The notes under the pieces were generated by a model. It was not told the DNA's origin. It saw nothing but the letters and a program-made list of their open reading frames with translations, and did no database searches. From Limosilactobacillus oris (GTDB lineage: Bacteria > Bacillota > Bacilli > Lactobacillales > Lactobacillaceae), in assembly GCF_025311495.1 (NCBI RefSeq), contig NZ_CP104398.1, forward strand, positions 1,364,001 to 1,428,000: a stretch of 64,000 bases of DNA, in the 5' to 3' direction. Below, piece by piece: positions 52,948-62,458 of this stretch. The translations under genes were made by a program, and so were the position numbers. Position 1 is the stretch's first letter. Each line of letters opens with the position of its first letter.

Positions 52948-52994
52948 AAAACGCGTGATAGTTAGGAATTGTTGTATAAAGGAGTTGTTTAGTA

Positions 52995-54338
52995 ATGAGT
53001 GAAAAGTCTACTGCGGCTGGCTTACCTGCGCTCTCTAAGTCAACCATCTGGATGATTAACTTCGGGTTCTTGGGTGTCCAGACCGCCTTCACTTTGCAAA
53101 GTTCGCAAATGAGTCGGATCTTCCAAACCATTGGTGCCGACCCGAACAACCTGGGCTGGTTCTTCATCCTGCCACCACTGATGGGGTTGGTTGTTCAACC
53201 AATCGTTGGTTACTACTCTGACCGGACCTGGGCACCAAAGCTCGGTGGACGGCGGCTGCCATACCTGCTCTTGGGGATGATTGTAGCCGTGATCGTGATG
53301 CTACTGTTGCCAAACTCTGGGAGCTTCGGCTTCGGTTACGGGTCACTAGCGGCCCTCTGGTTTGGTGCCATCACCGTGGCCTTCCTGGACCTGTCATCTA
53401 ACGTGGCAATGCAGCCATTCAAGATGATGGTTGGGGACATGGTCAACGATGACCAGAAGAGTTACGCCTACGGGATCCAGAGTTTCTTGTCCAACACTGG
53501 TGCCGTTTTGGCCGCTATCTTCCCATTCCTGTTCACTTGGTTTGGTGTTAAGAACATCGCGCCAAAGGGTGTCGTTCCAGATTCAGTTAAGGTCGCCTTC
53601 TACGTTGGTGCCGCACTGCTGGTCATCACCAGTCTCTTTACCGTTTTCCGGGTTCACGAATACGACCCAGCTACTTACGCAAAGTACCACGGTATTTCCG
53701 AAGAGGATAACAAGGAGGGTGGTAACTGGTTCACCCTGCTGAAGCACGCGCCAAAGGCCTTCTGGACCGTTACCCTGGTTCAATTCTTCTGCTGGTTTGC
53801 CTTCCAATACCTCTGGACTTACTCCGCTGGGGCCATTGCCCAGAACGTTTGGAACACGCATGATGCTACTTCAGCTGGCTACCAGGCCGCTGGTAACTGG
53901 TACGGTGTTTTAGCCGCCGTCCAATCCATCGCTGCCGTTGTTTGGTCATATGTTTTGGCGAAGGTACCAAACAAATACCACAAGTACGGTTACGCCGGCA
54001 GTCTGCTGCTCGGGGCCCTCGGTTTCCTGTCAGTCTTCTTCATCCATGACCAATGGACGCTGATTGTTTCCTACATCCTGGTTGGGATTGCTTGGGCTGG
54101 TATGAACACTTACCCACTGACCATCGTTACGAACGCCCTGACTGGTAAGCACATGGGTACTTACCTCGGCCTCTTCAATGGTTCAATCTGCCTTCCACAA
54201 ATCGTGGCTTCACTGCTTAGCTTTGCACTGTTCCCACTGCTGGGCTCTTCCCAAGTCAACATGTTCATCGCTGGTGCGGTTGTCATGGCCTTGGCTGCCC
54301 TCTCGGTTGGTACGATTAAGGAAACCTACGCCGAATAA
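52995..54338 (+). CDS. MFS maltose/oligosaccharide transporter (SLC45-like)
   Basis: 447 aa, about 12 helices. N-terminal WMINFGFLGVQTAFTLQSSQMSRIFQTIGADP, VQPIVGYYSDRTW and GGRRLPYLLLG are the pattern of the SLC45/sucrose-maltose symporter branch of MFS. It sits directly before maltose phosphorylase and beta-phosphoglucomutase, so maltose import by proton symport is the likely role. Codon use is biased as in the next two genes. GGAGTTG ribosome site. Confidence 0.88.
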   Translation: MSEKSTAAGLPALSKSTIWMINFGFLGVQTAFTLQSSQMSRIFQTIGADPNNLGWFFILPPLMGLVVQPIVGYYSDRTWAPKLGGRRLPYLLLGMIVAVIVMLLLPNSGSFGFGYGSLAALWFGAITVAFLDLSSNVAMQPFKMMVGDMVNDDQKSYAYGIQSFLSNTGAVLAAIFPFLFTWFGVKNIAPKGVVPDSVKVAFYVGAALLVITSLFTVFRVHEYDPATYAKYHGISEEDNKEGGNWFTLLKHAPKAFWTVTLVQFFCWFAFQYLWTYSAGAIAQNVWNTHDATSAGYQAAGNWYGVLAAVQSIAAVVWSYVLAKVPNKYHKYGYAGSLLLGALGFLSVFFIHDQWTLIVSYILVGIAWAGMNTYPLTIVTNALTGKHMGTYLGLFNGSICLPQIVASLLSFALFPLLGSSQVNMFIAGAVVMALAALSVGTIKETYAE

Positions 54339-54362
54339 ATTAATCTCGCTGTAAAACGCTGT

Positions 54363-54368
54363 TATAAT
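54363..54368 (+). promoter_or_regulatory. -10 box upstream of maltose phosphorylase
   Basis: TATAAT at 54363-54368 with only a weak TTAATC at -35. The 143-bp gap also holds an AGAGG/CCTCT imperfect hairpin at about 54430-54460. The phosphorylase may be expressed both from here and from the transporter promoter. Confidence 0.45.
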
Positions 54369-54481
54369 GAGGAATGAGGCGGGAGCCAGCGCTGCTTCCA
54401 CCTTGTCCACTGTCGAATCAAAATATTTGAGAGGTTGAGCTAGTTCCCAGCCTCTTGTGATAGAGAAAGGACTTGAATTGA

Positions 54482-56734
54482 ATGAAACGGACTTTTGACA
54501 TTGCCCCATGGCACGTTGCTACCAAGAACTGGGATCCGCAAGACAAGCGTATCCAGGAATCAATGACCAGTTTGGCAAACGAAAACCTCGGGATGCGGGG
54601 CTTCTTTGAAGAAGGTTACTCCGGTGACTGCATGGAAGGGGTCTATCTCGGTGGTGTTTGGTTCCCTGACAAGACCCGTGTTGGTTGGTGGAAGAACGGT
54701 TATCCAAAGTACTTCGGTAAGATGATCAACGCGGTCAACTTCATGAAGCTGATCATCAAGGTTAACGGCGAACAGCTGGACCTGGCTAAGCAAACGCCAA
54801 AGGACTTCAAGCTGGACCTCGACATGAAGCGCGGCGTCCTCGAACGTGAATTCACCGTTGAAATCGGTGGTACCGAAATGTACTTCAACTTTGAACGGTT
54901 CGTTTCCGTTACCCAGAAGGAATTAGTGGGTCAACGGCTCCACATCAAGAACCGTGGTGACAGCGATGCAAAGGTTGAAATCACCAGCATGATTGACGCC
55001 GACGTTTACAACGAAGACGCTAACTACGACGAACAATTCTGGAACGTTTTGGGCAAGAGCGCCCAGGGCGAACACGCCGAACTGACTTCCATGACGAAGA
55101 AGAACGACTTCGGAACGCCACAATTTACTGTTGGCATGAAGACGACTTCCAAGACCAACCTGGACCACGTGGGTGACGGTACTGACGACAAGGATGCTTA
55201 CAACACCTTTGCCGGCACTGTTGCTGCGGGCAAGGAAGTTAACTTTGAAAAGCGGACGGTCGTTGTTACTTCCCGGGACTTCGATGGTCAGGAAGCCATT
55301 GAAAAGCACCTGGACGAACTGAGTGCCCAACTCGACGCCCAGAGCTTCGACGACCTGCTCGACCCCCACGTTAAGGAATGGGCTGACCGCTGGACCAAGT
55401 CTGACGTTGAAATTGACGGTGACGAAGGGGCCCAACAAGGTATTCGCTTCAACCTCTTCCAACTCTTCTCCACTTACTACGGTCAAGATTACCGGCTGAA
55501 CATCTCACCAAAGGGCTTCACTGGTGAAAAGTACGGTGGTGCTACTTACTGGGATACCGAAGCCTACTGTATTCCGGTTTACCTGGGGGTTGCCAACCCA
55601 GAAGTTGCTCGTAACCTGCTGATGTACCGTTACAAGCAACTGGATGGTGCTTACGTCAACGCCCAACAACAGGGCTTGAAGGGTGCACTGTTCCCAATGG
55701 TTACCTTCAACGGGATCGAATGTCACAACGAATGGGAAATTACCTTCGAAGAAATCCACCGGAACGGGGACATTGCCTACGCCATCTACCTGTACACTAA
55801 GTACACCGGCGACAAGTCATACGTCCTCCACGAAGGTGCCAAGGTTCTGACCGAAATTTCACGGTTCTGGGCTGACCGGGTTCACTACTCACAAAACAAG
55901 AACAAGTACATGCTCCACGCCGTTACTGGTCCGGACGAATACGACAACAACGTAAACAACGACTGGTACACCAACCTGCTTTGCCGGTGGACGCTCCAAT
56001 ACACGCTGGAAATCCTGGATCAGGTTGACCCAGAGGTTGCTAAGAAACTTGACGTTTCCGAAGACGAAAAGCGGCGTTGGAAGGGCATTGCCGACAACAT
56101 GTACCTGCCATACGACAAGCAACGGGACATCTTCCCAGAAAACGACGGCTTCATGGACAAGGACCTGACGCCAGTTTCCGAAATTCCAAGTGACCAACTG
56201 CCACTGAACCAAAACTGGTCGTGGGACCGGATCTTACGTTCACCATACGTAAAGCAGGGTGACGTCATCCAGGGTCTCTGGGACTTCATCGACGACTTTA
56301 CGAAGGAACAAAAGAAGCACAACTTTGACTTCTACGAACAATTCACCGTTCACGAATCAAGTCTGTCTGCTTCCGTATACTCCATCATTGCCGCTGACCT
56401 GGGTTACGAAGACAAGGCCGTTGAACTGTACGAACGGTCGGCTCGGCTTGACCTGGACAACTACAACAACGATACTTCCGACGGTCTGCACATCACTTCG
56501 ATGACTGGTAGCTGGCTGGACATCGTTCAAGGGTTCGCTGGGATGCGGGTTCGTGGCAACGAACTGCACTACGCACCATTCCTGCCAAAGAAGTGGAACT
56601 CCTACCAATTCCGTCAGATGTTCCGTGGCCGGATCCTGAAGGTCAAGGTTGACAAGCACGGTACGAAGATCGACTTGGTATCCGGTGACCCAATCACGAT
56701 TGATCTGGATGGCAAGAAGCTGGAATTAAAGTAA
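54482..56734 (+). CDS. malP: Maltose phosphorylase (glycoside hydrolase family 65)
   Basis: 750 aa. Splits maltose with phosphate into glucose and beta-glucose 1-phosphate in the cytosol, saving one ATP. The general acid Glu lies in ECHNEWEITFEEIHRNG (about 415-430 region) and the phosphate-binding and subsite signature in HAVTGPDEYDNNVNNDWYTN. Length is normal for lactobacillus enzymes. Followed 19 bp later by beta-phosphoglucomutase, which uses its product. Confidence 0.96.
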   Translation: MKRTFDIAPWHVATKNWDPQDKRIQESMTSLANENLGMRGFFEEGYSGDCMEGVYLGGVWFPDKTRVGWWKNGYPKYFGKMINAVNFMKLIIKVNGEQLDLAKQTPKDFKLDLDMKRGVLEREFTVEIGGTEMYFNFERFVSVTQKELVGQRLHIKNRGDSDAKVEITSMIDADVYNEDANYDEQFWNVLGKSAQGEHAELTSMTKKNDFGTPQFTVGMKTTSKTNLDHVGDGTDDKDAYNTFAGTVAAGKEVNFEKRTVVVTSRDFDGQEAIEKHLDELSAQLDAQSFDDLLDPHVKEWADRWTKSDVEIDGDEGAQQGIRFNLFQLFSTYYGQDYRLNISPKGFTGEKYGGATYWDTEAYCIPVYLGVANPEVARNLLMYRYKQLDGAYVNAQQQGLKGALFPMVTFNGIECHNEWEITFEEIHRNGDIAYAIYLYTKYTGDKSYVLHEGAKVLTEISRFWADRVHYSQNKNKYMLHAVTGPDEYDNNVNNDWYTNLLCRWTLQYTLEILDQVDPEVAKKLDVSEDEKRRWKGIADNMYLPYDKQRDIFPENDGFMDKDLTPVSEIPSDQLPLNQNWSWDRILRSPYVKQGDVIQGLWDFIDDFTKEQKKHNFDFYEQFTVHESSLSASVYSIIAADLGYEDKAVELYERSARLDLDNYNNDTSDGLHITSMTGSWLDIVQGFAGMRVRGNELHYAPFLPKKWNSYQFRQMFRGRILKVKVDKHGTKIDLVSGDPITIDLDGKKLELK

Positions 56735-56753
56735 TAGCGGAGGCATTTAGAGA

Positions 56754-57416
56754 ATGAAGTTTGAAGACTTGAAGGGTTTTGCCTTTGACCTTGACGGGGT
56801 AATTGCTGACACTGCCCGGTTCCACGGTCAGGCTTGGCACCAACTCGCTGACAAGGTCGGCACCGAATGGACGCCTGAACTGGCGGACAGCCTTAAAGGG
56901 GTTAGCCGGATGGACTCCTTGGAACTGATCTTAAAGGCGGGCGGTCACGAAAATGACTACACCCAGGAAGAAAAAGAAGCCCTGGCAACCGAAAAGAACG
57001 ACAACTACATCAAGTTAGTTGAAACCTTGACGCCAGCGGACATCCTTCCCGGGATGAAGAACCTGTTGGATGAATTAAAGGACAACGGCTACCACATTGT
57101 TTTGGCATCCGCATCCAAGAACGCACCAAAGGTTTTGAAGTACCTGCAGATTACCGATTACTTTGAGGGAATCGTGGATCCCGCTAAGCTGAGTCACGGT
57201 AAGCCGGACCCAGAAATTTATAGCGAGGCCGCGAAGCTGATGAACCTGCCTGCCAACCAGGTGGCCGGATTGGAAGACGCCCAAGCAGGGGTGGAATCCA
57301 TCAACCGGGCAGGCGAGGTGTCAATTGGCTTTGGCGCGTCACTCAAGGACGCGGCGGTCAAGTTTGACGATACCAGTGAAGTTTCATTGGCTGCCATCAA
57401 GGAGCAAATGGCCTAA
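56754..57416 (+). CDS. pgmB: Beta-phosphoglucomutase
   Basis: 220-aa HAD-superfamily mutase converting beta-glucose 1-phosphate to glucose 6-phosphate. Nucleophile Asp and acid/base Asp in FAFDLDGVIADT, Lys in SHGKPDPEIYSEAA, and metal site in VAGLEDAQAGVESI; the cap has GVSRMDSLELIL, the substrate-specificity loop. GGAGG-like AGCGGAGG site upstream. Works directly after maltose phosphorylase. Confidence 0.96.
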   Translation: MKFEDLKGFAFDLDGVIADTARFHGQAWHQLADKVGTEWTPELADSLKGVSRMDSLELILKAGGHENDYTQEEKEALATEKNDNYIKLVETLTPADILPGMKNLLDELKDNGYHIVLASASKNAPKVLKYLQITDYFEGIVDPAKLSHGKPDPEIYSEAAKLMNLPANQVAGLEDAQAGVESINRAGEVSIGFGASLKDAAVKFDDTSEVSLAAIKEQMA

Positions 57417-57460
57417 CATCCTTTATACAACCTATCAATCACATTGCTATTTGCTTCTGA

Positions 57461-57500
57461 GCAACGGGTCGACCGGATTTCCGGCTGGCCCGTTTGTTGC
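57461..57500 (+). terminator. Probable terminator after pgmB
   Basis: AACGGG and CCGG arms pair with CCGG and CCCGTT, followed by a weak TTGTTG tail. It ends 12 bases before the next start. Confidence 0.5.
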
Positions 57501-57511
57501 TTGGAGGAATT

Positions 57512-57946
57512 ATGCGAAAAATAAAATTAGCAATCCTAACTATCCTGCTGGTCCTTACTAGCAGTTCAACTGTTGGGGCGGCCCAGCGGCAGCTGACGGA
57601 CCAGCAGCTCGGTATTCTAGTGAGCTTGGCAGTCGATTCTTGCTGGGTACGGCAGGAAGCCGCCAGCCAGTCCCTGGTCTACGGAGTCGTCCACCCTGCT
57701 GACCAGGTGCCGACTGGCGTTACTGACGATGATAGCTATATCGTGGCCCGCGATGGCCGCGCCCCGGCAGTCGTGTATTACCGGGTAGGTGCTAACCAGC
57801 ATGTTCAGGTTACTTATCCGCCGGCTGGCAAGGGGCGGTTGCGAACGGCTGATTTCACCGTTAAGCAACTGCGACGTCGCTTTTTCCGGACGGCGGCCCA
57901 ACGAAAGCGGGTCAACGCCTACGTCGGGAGTTTGCAAACAGAGTAG
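57512..57946 (+). CDS. Small secreted protein of unknown function
   Basis: 144 aa from ATG 57512 with TTGGAGGA 5 bases upstream. Signal peptide about 1-27 (KLAILTILLVLTSSSTVGAA), then a mature part of about 117 residues with LTDQQLGILVSLAVDSCW and DDSYIVARDGRAPAVVYYRVG, and a basic end VKQLRRRFFRTAAQRKRVNAYV. The pattern is like short exported lactobacillus proteins of unknown role. One Cys only. Confidence 0.75.
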   Translation: MRKIKLAILTILLVLTSSSTVGAAQRQLTDQQLGILVSLAVDSCWVRQEAASQSLVYGVVHPADQVPTGVTDDDSYIVARDGRAPAVVYYRVGANQHVQVTYPPAGKGRLRTADFTVKQLRRRFFRTAAQRKRVNAYVGSLQTE

Positions 57947-58070
57947 TCGGCGATTTCCATCGTTGCCGGGTAGCTCACCATGGCCATGCTAGTTAATCCC
58001 GTGGAGACCTGCCATGGTCCCGGGAAAAGTTATATAATTAAAAGTAAGCGAAATGGAAAGGATGGTTGTG

Positions 58071-58937
58071 ATGGTCGAACTAAAAAATATTAATTCACTG
58101 TACCACTTAAATAATGGGGTTAAGATTCCCTGCGTTGGCTACGGAACTTTTCGGACGCCCGCTGATGTAGCTGAGCAGGCTGTGGCGGACGCTATTGACG
58201 TTGGCTACCGGTTGATCGATACGGCTGCCGTGTACGGCAACGAGGAAGCGGTCGGTCGCGGAATCAAGGACTCGGGGATTAATCGCCACCGGCTCTTTGT
58301 GACCAGCAAGCTCTGGAATGACCACCGGGGCTATGACAAGGCCAAGCAGGCCCTGGACGAAACGTTGGAACGTTTGCAGATGGACTACCTGGACCTCTAC
58401 CTGATCCACTGGCCGGCGAACGAAAAGCAGTTCGGTGACCGGGCTGCGGAAATTAACGCCGAAACCTGGCGGGCAATGGAGGAGGCCTACCACGAAGGTA
58501 AAATTCGTGCCCTGGGGGTAAGCAACTTCATGCCCCACCACATTATTGAACTGATGAAGACTGCGGAGGTGGCTCCCGCCGTTGACCAAATTGAAGTTCA
58601 CCCTGGCTGGCCCCATGTCGAGGAAGTTAAGTATCTGCAAGCCCACAATATCCTGGTAGAAGGGTGGGCACCGCTGGGTGGTCAGGGTGCCAAGGTAATG
58701 ACCAACCCCACGATTTTGCAGCTGGCTGAAAAGTACGATAAGACGCCGGCCCAGCTGTGCTTGCGCTGTCTGATCCAGCGGGGTGTCCTGCCATTGCCAA
58801 AGTCAGTCCACAAGGAACGGATGGTCCAAAACACCCAGCTCTTTGACTTTGAAATCAGTGACGAGGATATGCAAAAGATTACCGCCTTGCCAAACCTGGG
58901 CGGCCAGTGCGCAGACCCGGACGCGGTTGACTTTTAG
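58071..58937 (+). CDS. Aldo/keto reductase, 2,5-diketogluconate-reductase (AKR5) type
   Basis: 288 aa. Asp and Tyr of the tetrad in LIDTAAVYGNEEAVGRG, Lys in FVTSKLWN, His in YLIHWPANE; C-terminal LPKSVHKERMVQN binds the NADPH phosphate. Reduces aldehydes, ketones or diketones; substrate unknown. ATG 58071 lies 8 bases after AAAGGA; in-frame ATGs at 58053 and 58062 overlap the ribosome site. Followed after 18 bp by a cupin gene. Confidence 0.9.
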   Translation: MVELKNINSLYHLNNGVKIPCVGYGTFRTPADVAEQAVADAIDVGYRLIDTAAVYGNEEAVGRGIKDSGINRHRLFVTSKLWNDHRGYDKAKQALDETLERLQMDYLDLYLIHWPANEKQFGDRAAEINAETWRAMEEAYHEGKIRALGVSNFMPHHIIELMKTAEVAPAVDQIEVHPGWPHVEEVKYLQAHNILVEGWAPLGGQGAKVMTNPTILQLAEKYDKTPAQLCLRCLIQRGVLPLPKSVHKERMVQNTQLFDFEISDEDMQKITALPNLGGQCADPDAVDF

Positions 58938-58955
58938 AAGGGATGGTTAAAGTCA

Positions 58956-59255
58956 GTGCAATTCATTAACACAACACCGGACGTTGACTTGGCGGAAAAT
59001 ATCGTCGAGACGTCCCACCAGACCGTTACCCATTTGGTGATCCCAGCGGGGAAAACTGTCCCCAAGCACCACGTTCCTGAAGACGTGGTAGTTGTGCCGA
59101 TCAAGGGCCGGATCGTTTTTGAAGATGTCAGCAACGGGACTGCCCAGACCCTTGTCCCAGGCGACATTGTCAAGCTGGCGCCAAACGAGTGGCACGCCTT
59201 AGAGGCAGTTACGGATACGGAAGTAATGGTAATTAAATCCCAGCTCGCCGATTAG
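58956..59255 (+). CDS. Cupin-domain protein
   Basis: 99-aa single cupin barrel. Motif 1 PAGKTVPKHHVPEDVVVVPIKGRI supplies two His and a Glu as metal ligands, and motif 2 PGDIVKLAPNEWHALEA supplies the last His. GTG start with AAGGGATGG about 10 bases upstream. Probably co-transcribed with the aldo/keto reductase. Such small cupins bind metal and may act as isomerases or dioxygenases; nothing here decides which. Confidence 0.85.
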   Translation: MQFINTTPDVDLAENIVETSHQTVTHLVIPAGKTVPKHHVPEDVVVVPIKGRIVFEDVSNGTAQTLVPGDIVKLAPNEWHALEAVTDTEVMVIKSQLAD

Positions 59256-59270
59256 CGAGGAATAATTAAC

Positions 59271-59312
59271 ACCAGAAGAGCGGCTGGAAAGCCGGTTTTC
59301 TGGTGTTTTTGT
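59271..59312 (+). terminator. Terminator after the cupin gene
   Basis: CACCAGAA and TTCTGGTG with an inner CGGCT/AGCCG stem, followed by TTTTTG. Confidence 0.88.
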
Positions 59313-59377
59313 TCACTCTCTGCCCCGGATTGTTTTATGATAGAGGTAGTGAATTTTTGATAAGGAAATGATAGAAA

Positions 59378-60577
59378 ATGGCAGACGGGAAGAAAGAGAC
59401 GATTTTTTCGAAGGACGTTGTGCTGGTAATGGCCGCGGCGTTCTTTTTCATGTTTAGCAATATGTACTGTAATCCGTTGATTAACGGCTATGCGAAAAGC
59501 CTTGGGGCCAGCAGTGCCTTCGCCGGGGTCATTGTCGGGATGATGAGCATTGTCGCGATGTTTTTGCGGCCAATCGCGGGTAACCTGACTGACCGCTTTT
59601 CCAAGTACCAGCTGTCCTTGATTGGGGGCCTGTTATCGTTTGCCGGCGTCATGGGCTATGTGTTGACCCCGAATAGCGGGATGCTGCTCCTCTTCCGGCT
59701 GATCAACGGCTTGGGTTATGTCCTCTGTACGGTCTGCATGACGACCTGGCTCTCCTACCTGGTACCCTTTTCCCACGTCGGTGAGGCGATGAGTTTTTAC
59801 GGGCTGATGAACGCTCTGGCAATGTCGCTGGCGCCGGCAATCTCGATTGACCTCTACCGGGTGATTGGCTACCGGCTGGCGATTGTGATTTCGGCTATTT
59901 CTGCCCTGCTGGTCGTTGTCACAATCCAGTTTGTTAGCAACCGGGCCGTCCCGGATCTCGCTGCCGCGCCAGCACCAGGGCTTCGGCACCTCAAGATTAT
60001 CCAGCGCGACTCTTTACCCGTGGCCGCCTTGATTGCCCTCTTTGCTATCCCCTATTTTGCGACCCAGGCAGACATTGTCAGCTACGTTGAACAGCGGCAC
60101 CTGAATGTGGCAGTTGGCGCCTACTTCCTGATTTACGCGGTCGTATTGCTGGCAATCCGGCTGGTGCTGCGCAACCAGTTTGATACGGTGCGCTTCGGGG
60201 TCTGGCTTGTCGGCTGTACAATTGCCACCGCCTTTTATCTGGTGATGCTAGCGATCATGGAGAATAATTGGCAGATGGCCCTGGCCGCGGCGGGGATGGC
60301 CTTGGGCTACGGAATCATTTACTCTGTTTGCCAGTCGACTGCCATGATGCTCGCGCCAGGAAACGAACGTGGACTGGCGAGCGCCACTTTCTTCGTGGGA
60401 ATGGACATTGGAATGTCGCTTGGTCCGATTGCCGGGGGAATTATCGACAGTTTGCTGCCGGTAGAGTACTTCTACCCGGTAATGCTGGTGGTTGTGCCGG
60501 TAATTTTGCTGATTTACCTGGTTAACCGGCGCAAACTAAACCAGGCGGTTATCCAGCACCAGCAAGACGTTAACTAG
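59378..60577 (+). CDS. Major facilitator superfamily transporter
   Basis: 399 aa, twelve helices. Motif A variant RPIAGNLTDRFSKYQ between helices 2 and 3, and NGLGYVLCTVCMTTWLSYLVPFSHVGEAMSFYG, typical of DHA1-like sugar or drug exporters. Substrate unknown. Its stop is 13 bp from the next gene, so it is in an operon with a membrane glycerophosphodiesterase. Confidence 0.85.
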   Translation: MADGKKETIFSKDVVLVMAAAFFFMFSNMYCNPLINGYAKSLGASSAFAGVIVGMMSIVAMFLRPIAGNLTDRFSKYQLSLIGGLLSFAGVMGYVLTPNSGMLLLFRLINGLGYVLCTVCMTTWLSYLVPFSHVGEAMSFYGLMNALAMSLAPAISIDLYRVIGYRLAIVISAISALLVVVTIQFVSNRAVPDLAAAPAPGLRHLKIIQRDSLPVAALIALFAIPYFATQADIVSYVEQRHLNVAVGAYFLIYAVVLLAIRLVLRNQFDTVRFGVWLVGCTIATAFYLVMLAIMENNWQMALAAAGMALGYGIIYSVCQSTAMMLAPGNERGLASATFFVGMDIGMSLGPIAGGIIDSLLPVEYFYPVMLVVVPVILLIYLVNRRKLNQAVIQHQQDVN

Positions 60578-60590
60578 CGGGGGCTGAGTG

Positions 60591-62378
60591 ATGAAAAATA
60601 TTTTGACTGCAATCGGCCAGCAGACCCGCGCTTTTCAACGGCACTGGCTCAGCTATTTCAGCCTATTTGTAAGTGTCGACCTGGTGATCCAGCTAATTGT
60701 AATCCCGCTTTTCCGGCTAGCGACAACCGTGATTCTGCAGGCGGCGCAAATCCCGTTTATTTCCTACCAAAACGTGGTGATAATTGCTCGCCACCACCCG
60801 CTAGTCGTTGTGGCCCTGCTGGTGGAATTGATCTGCCTGTTGCTGGTAGTCGACCTGCAATTTGCCGCGGTCCTGCTCGGCATTCGTGATATTTCCCGGG
60901 AAATGTTTACCGTCCGTGGCCTAGTTAGGGAAATTTGGGAGACGTTGCGCCGCCTGCGCCCGAGTTCGCTCCTGGTCCTAATGGTTTATTTCATTTTAGT
61001 AATCCCCTTCGCGGACCTTGTCTACCGGACGCCCCTGCTAGCAAAAATTCAGGTACCCCAGTTTATTCTCGACTACTTGACCCGCAACGGCCTACTGCTG
61101 ACGGCCACGGTAATGATTTACATTGTCCTGACCTTCCTCGGCCTGCGCCTGGTTTGGGCCCTCCCCTTAATGGTTTATCAACGACTACGTCCGCGGGCGG
61201 CCTTCCGCCAAAGTTGGCAGCGAACCCAGGGGAGGCGGTGGTTAGCAGTGGCCCTGCGCTTGCTAGCCATTGGTTTTCTCGCGGTGCTGGTTATGGCGGC
61301 CTTTTACGCACTGGTAATCGGAGCTCAATGGCTGCTGGACTTCCTGCCGCAGCCAGTGGCAGCCCTGTTTGCCAACATTAACCTGCTAATCATTCAGCTG
61401 GGCAGCGAGTTGGTCACCACCTGGACCGGGGTGGTCACGGTTAGCCTGCTGTTCTTGCCGTTAACTACGGCTGCGCCAGTGACGGCCTCGCCACGGCTGG
61501 CTGCGAAGAGCAAACGGGTCTTTGCTGGCCTGATCCTGGTCGTTTTGGTGGTCGTAGCGGCTGCCGGGAACGGCCTCTACCTCTCGACAAGCCAGCACCA
61601 CCGGCCGGTGACGATTTCCCACCGGGGGGTGGCGGAAGAAAATGGGGTGCAAAACACTATCCCGGCGTTGAAACGGACCCACCGCCTGCACCCGGACTAC
61701 GTGGAGTTAGATGTTCACGAGACTAAGGATCAGCAATTCGTGGTCCTGCATGATGAAAACCTCAAAGAGCTCGCGGGGGTTAACAAAAGGCCGCGCCAGC
61801 TGTCGCTCAAGCAGTTGACTCGGTTGACGGTTCACGAGAATGGCCACCAGGCCAAGCTGGCTAGTTTTACCACCTACCTGCGGACTGCTGACCGTCTCCA
61901 CCAGAAGCTGCTGGTGGAGATTAAGCCCACCCCGGCGGATTCACCTGGGATGGTGAAGCGGTTTGTAGATCGTTATGGCACTGACCTGATCCAGCACCAT
62001 GCCCTGGTCCACTCGTTGGACTACGGGGTCGTTGAACAGCTGAAGCGGCTGGAACCACGGCTGCCGGTAATGTATATCCAGCCCTATAATTTTACCTATC
62101 CGAATACCGCGGCTAACGGGTACTCGATGGAGTATTCGACCCTTACCTATGACTTCATTACGCTGGCCCATCTGCAGGGCAAACGGGTGTATGCTTGGAC
62201 TGTCAATGAGCCGGCCATTATGATGCAAATGATGTATAAGAATGCCGATGGGATCATTACCGATAACCTGGCGGAATTGAACCGGCAAATCGCCGCTTAC
62301 GAGGACCAGCGCAGCTATGCCCGGCAGCTCTTAAACTACATCCTAGTCGTGCCGACTAACACGGAGTTTGCGCCTTAA
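60591..62378 (+). CDS. Membrane glycerophosphodiester phosphodiesterase
   Basis: 595 aa. N-terminal half is a membrane domain with about seven helices (about 20-335, Pfam 'GPDPase_memb' type). The C-terminal half is a GDPD barrel with the catalytic pair and metal ligands in ISHRGVAEENGVQNT, LELDVHETKDQQFVVLHDENL-like (YVELDVHETKDQ...VVLHDEN), and the end VYAWTVNEP and GIITDNLAEL. It hydrolyses glycerophosphodiesters, possibly lipoteichoic-acid or phospholipid breakdown products at the membrane. The same fusion is common in lactobacilli and streptococci. ATG 60591 preferred over GTG 60588. Confidence 0.92.
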   Translation: MKNILTAIGQQTRAFQRHWLSYFSLFVSVDLVIQLIVIPLFRLATTVILQAAQIPFISYQNVVIIARHHPLVVVALLVELICLLLVVDLQFAAVLLGIRDISREMFTVRGLVREIWETLRRLRPSSLLVLMVYFILVIPFADLVYRTPLLAKIQVPQFILDYLTRNGLLLTATVMIYIVLTFLGLRLVWALPLMVYQRLRPRAAFRQSWQRTQGRRWLAVALRLLAIGFLAVLVMAAFYALVIGAQWLLDFLPQPVAALFANINLLIIQLGSELVTTWTGVVTVSLLFLPLTTAAPVTASPRLAAKSKRVFAGLILVVLVVVAAAGNGLYLSTSQHHRPVTISHRGVAEENGVQNTIPALKRTHRLHPDYVELDVHETKDQQFVVLHDENLKELAGVNKRPRQLSLKQLTRLTVHENGHQAKLASFTTYLRTADRLHQKLLVEIKPTPADSPGMVKRFVDRYGTDLIQHHALVHSLDYGVVEQLKRLEPRLPVMYIQPYNFTYPNTAANGYSMEYSTLTYDFITLAHLQGKRVYAWTVNEPAIMMQMMYKNADGIITDNLAELNRQIAAYEDQRSYARQLLNYILVVPTNTEFAP

Positions 62379-62458
62379 CGGAATTTTAAGGACTTGCCCC
62401 TAATAAAGTCAAACAAACGTTGTTAAAATAGCAAAAAGCACAAGGAGTTGGGAAAGCA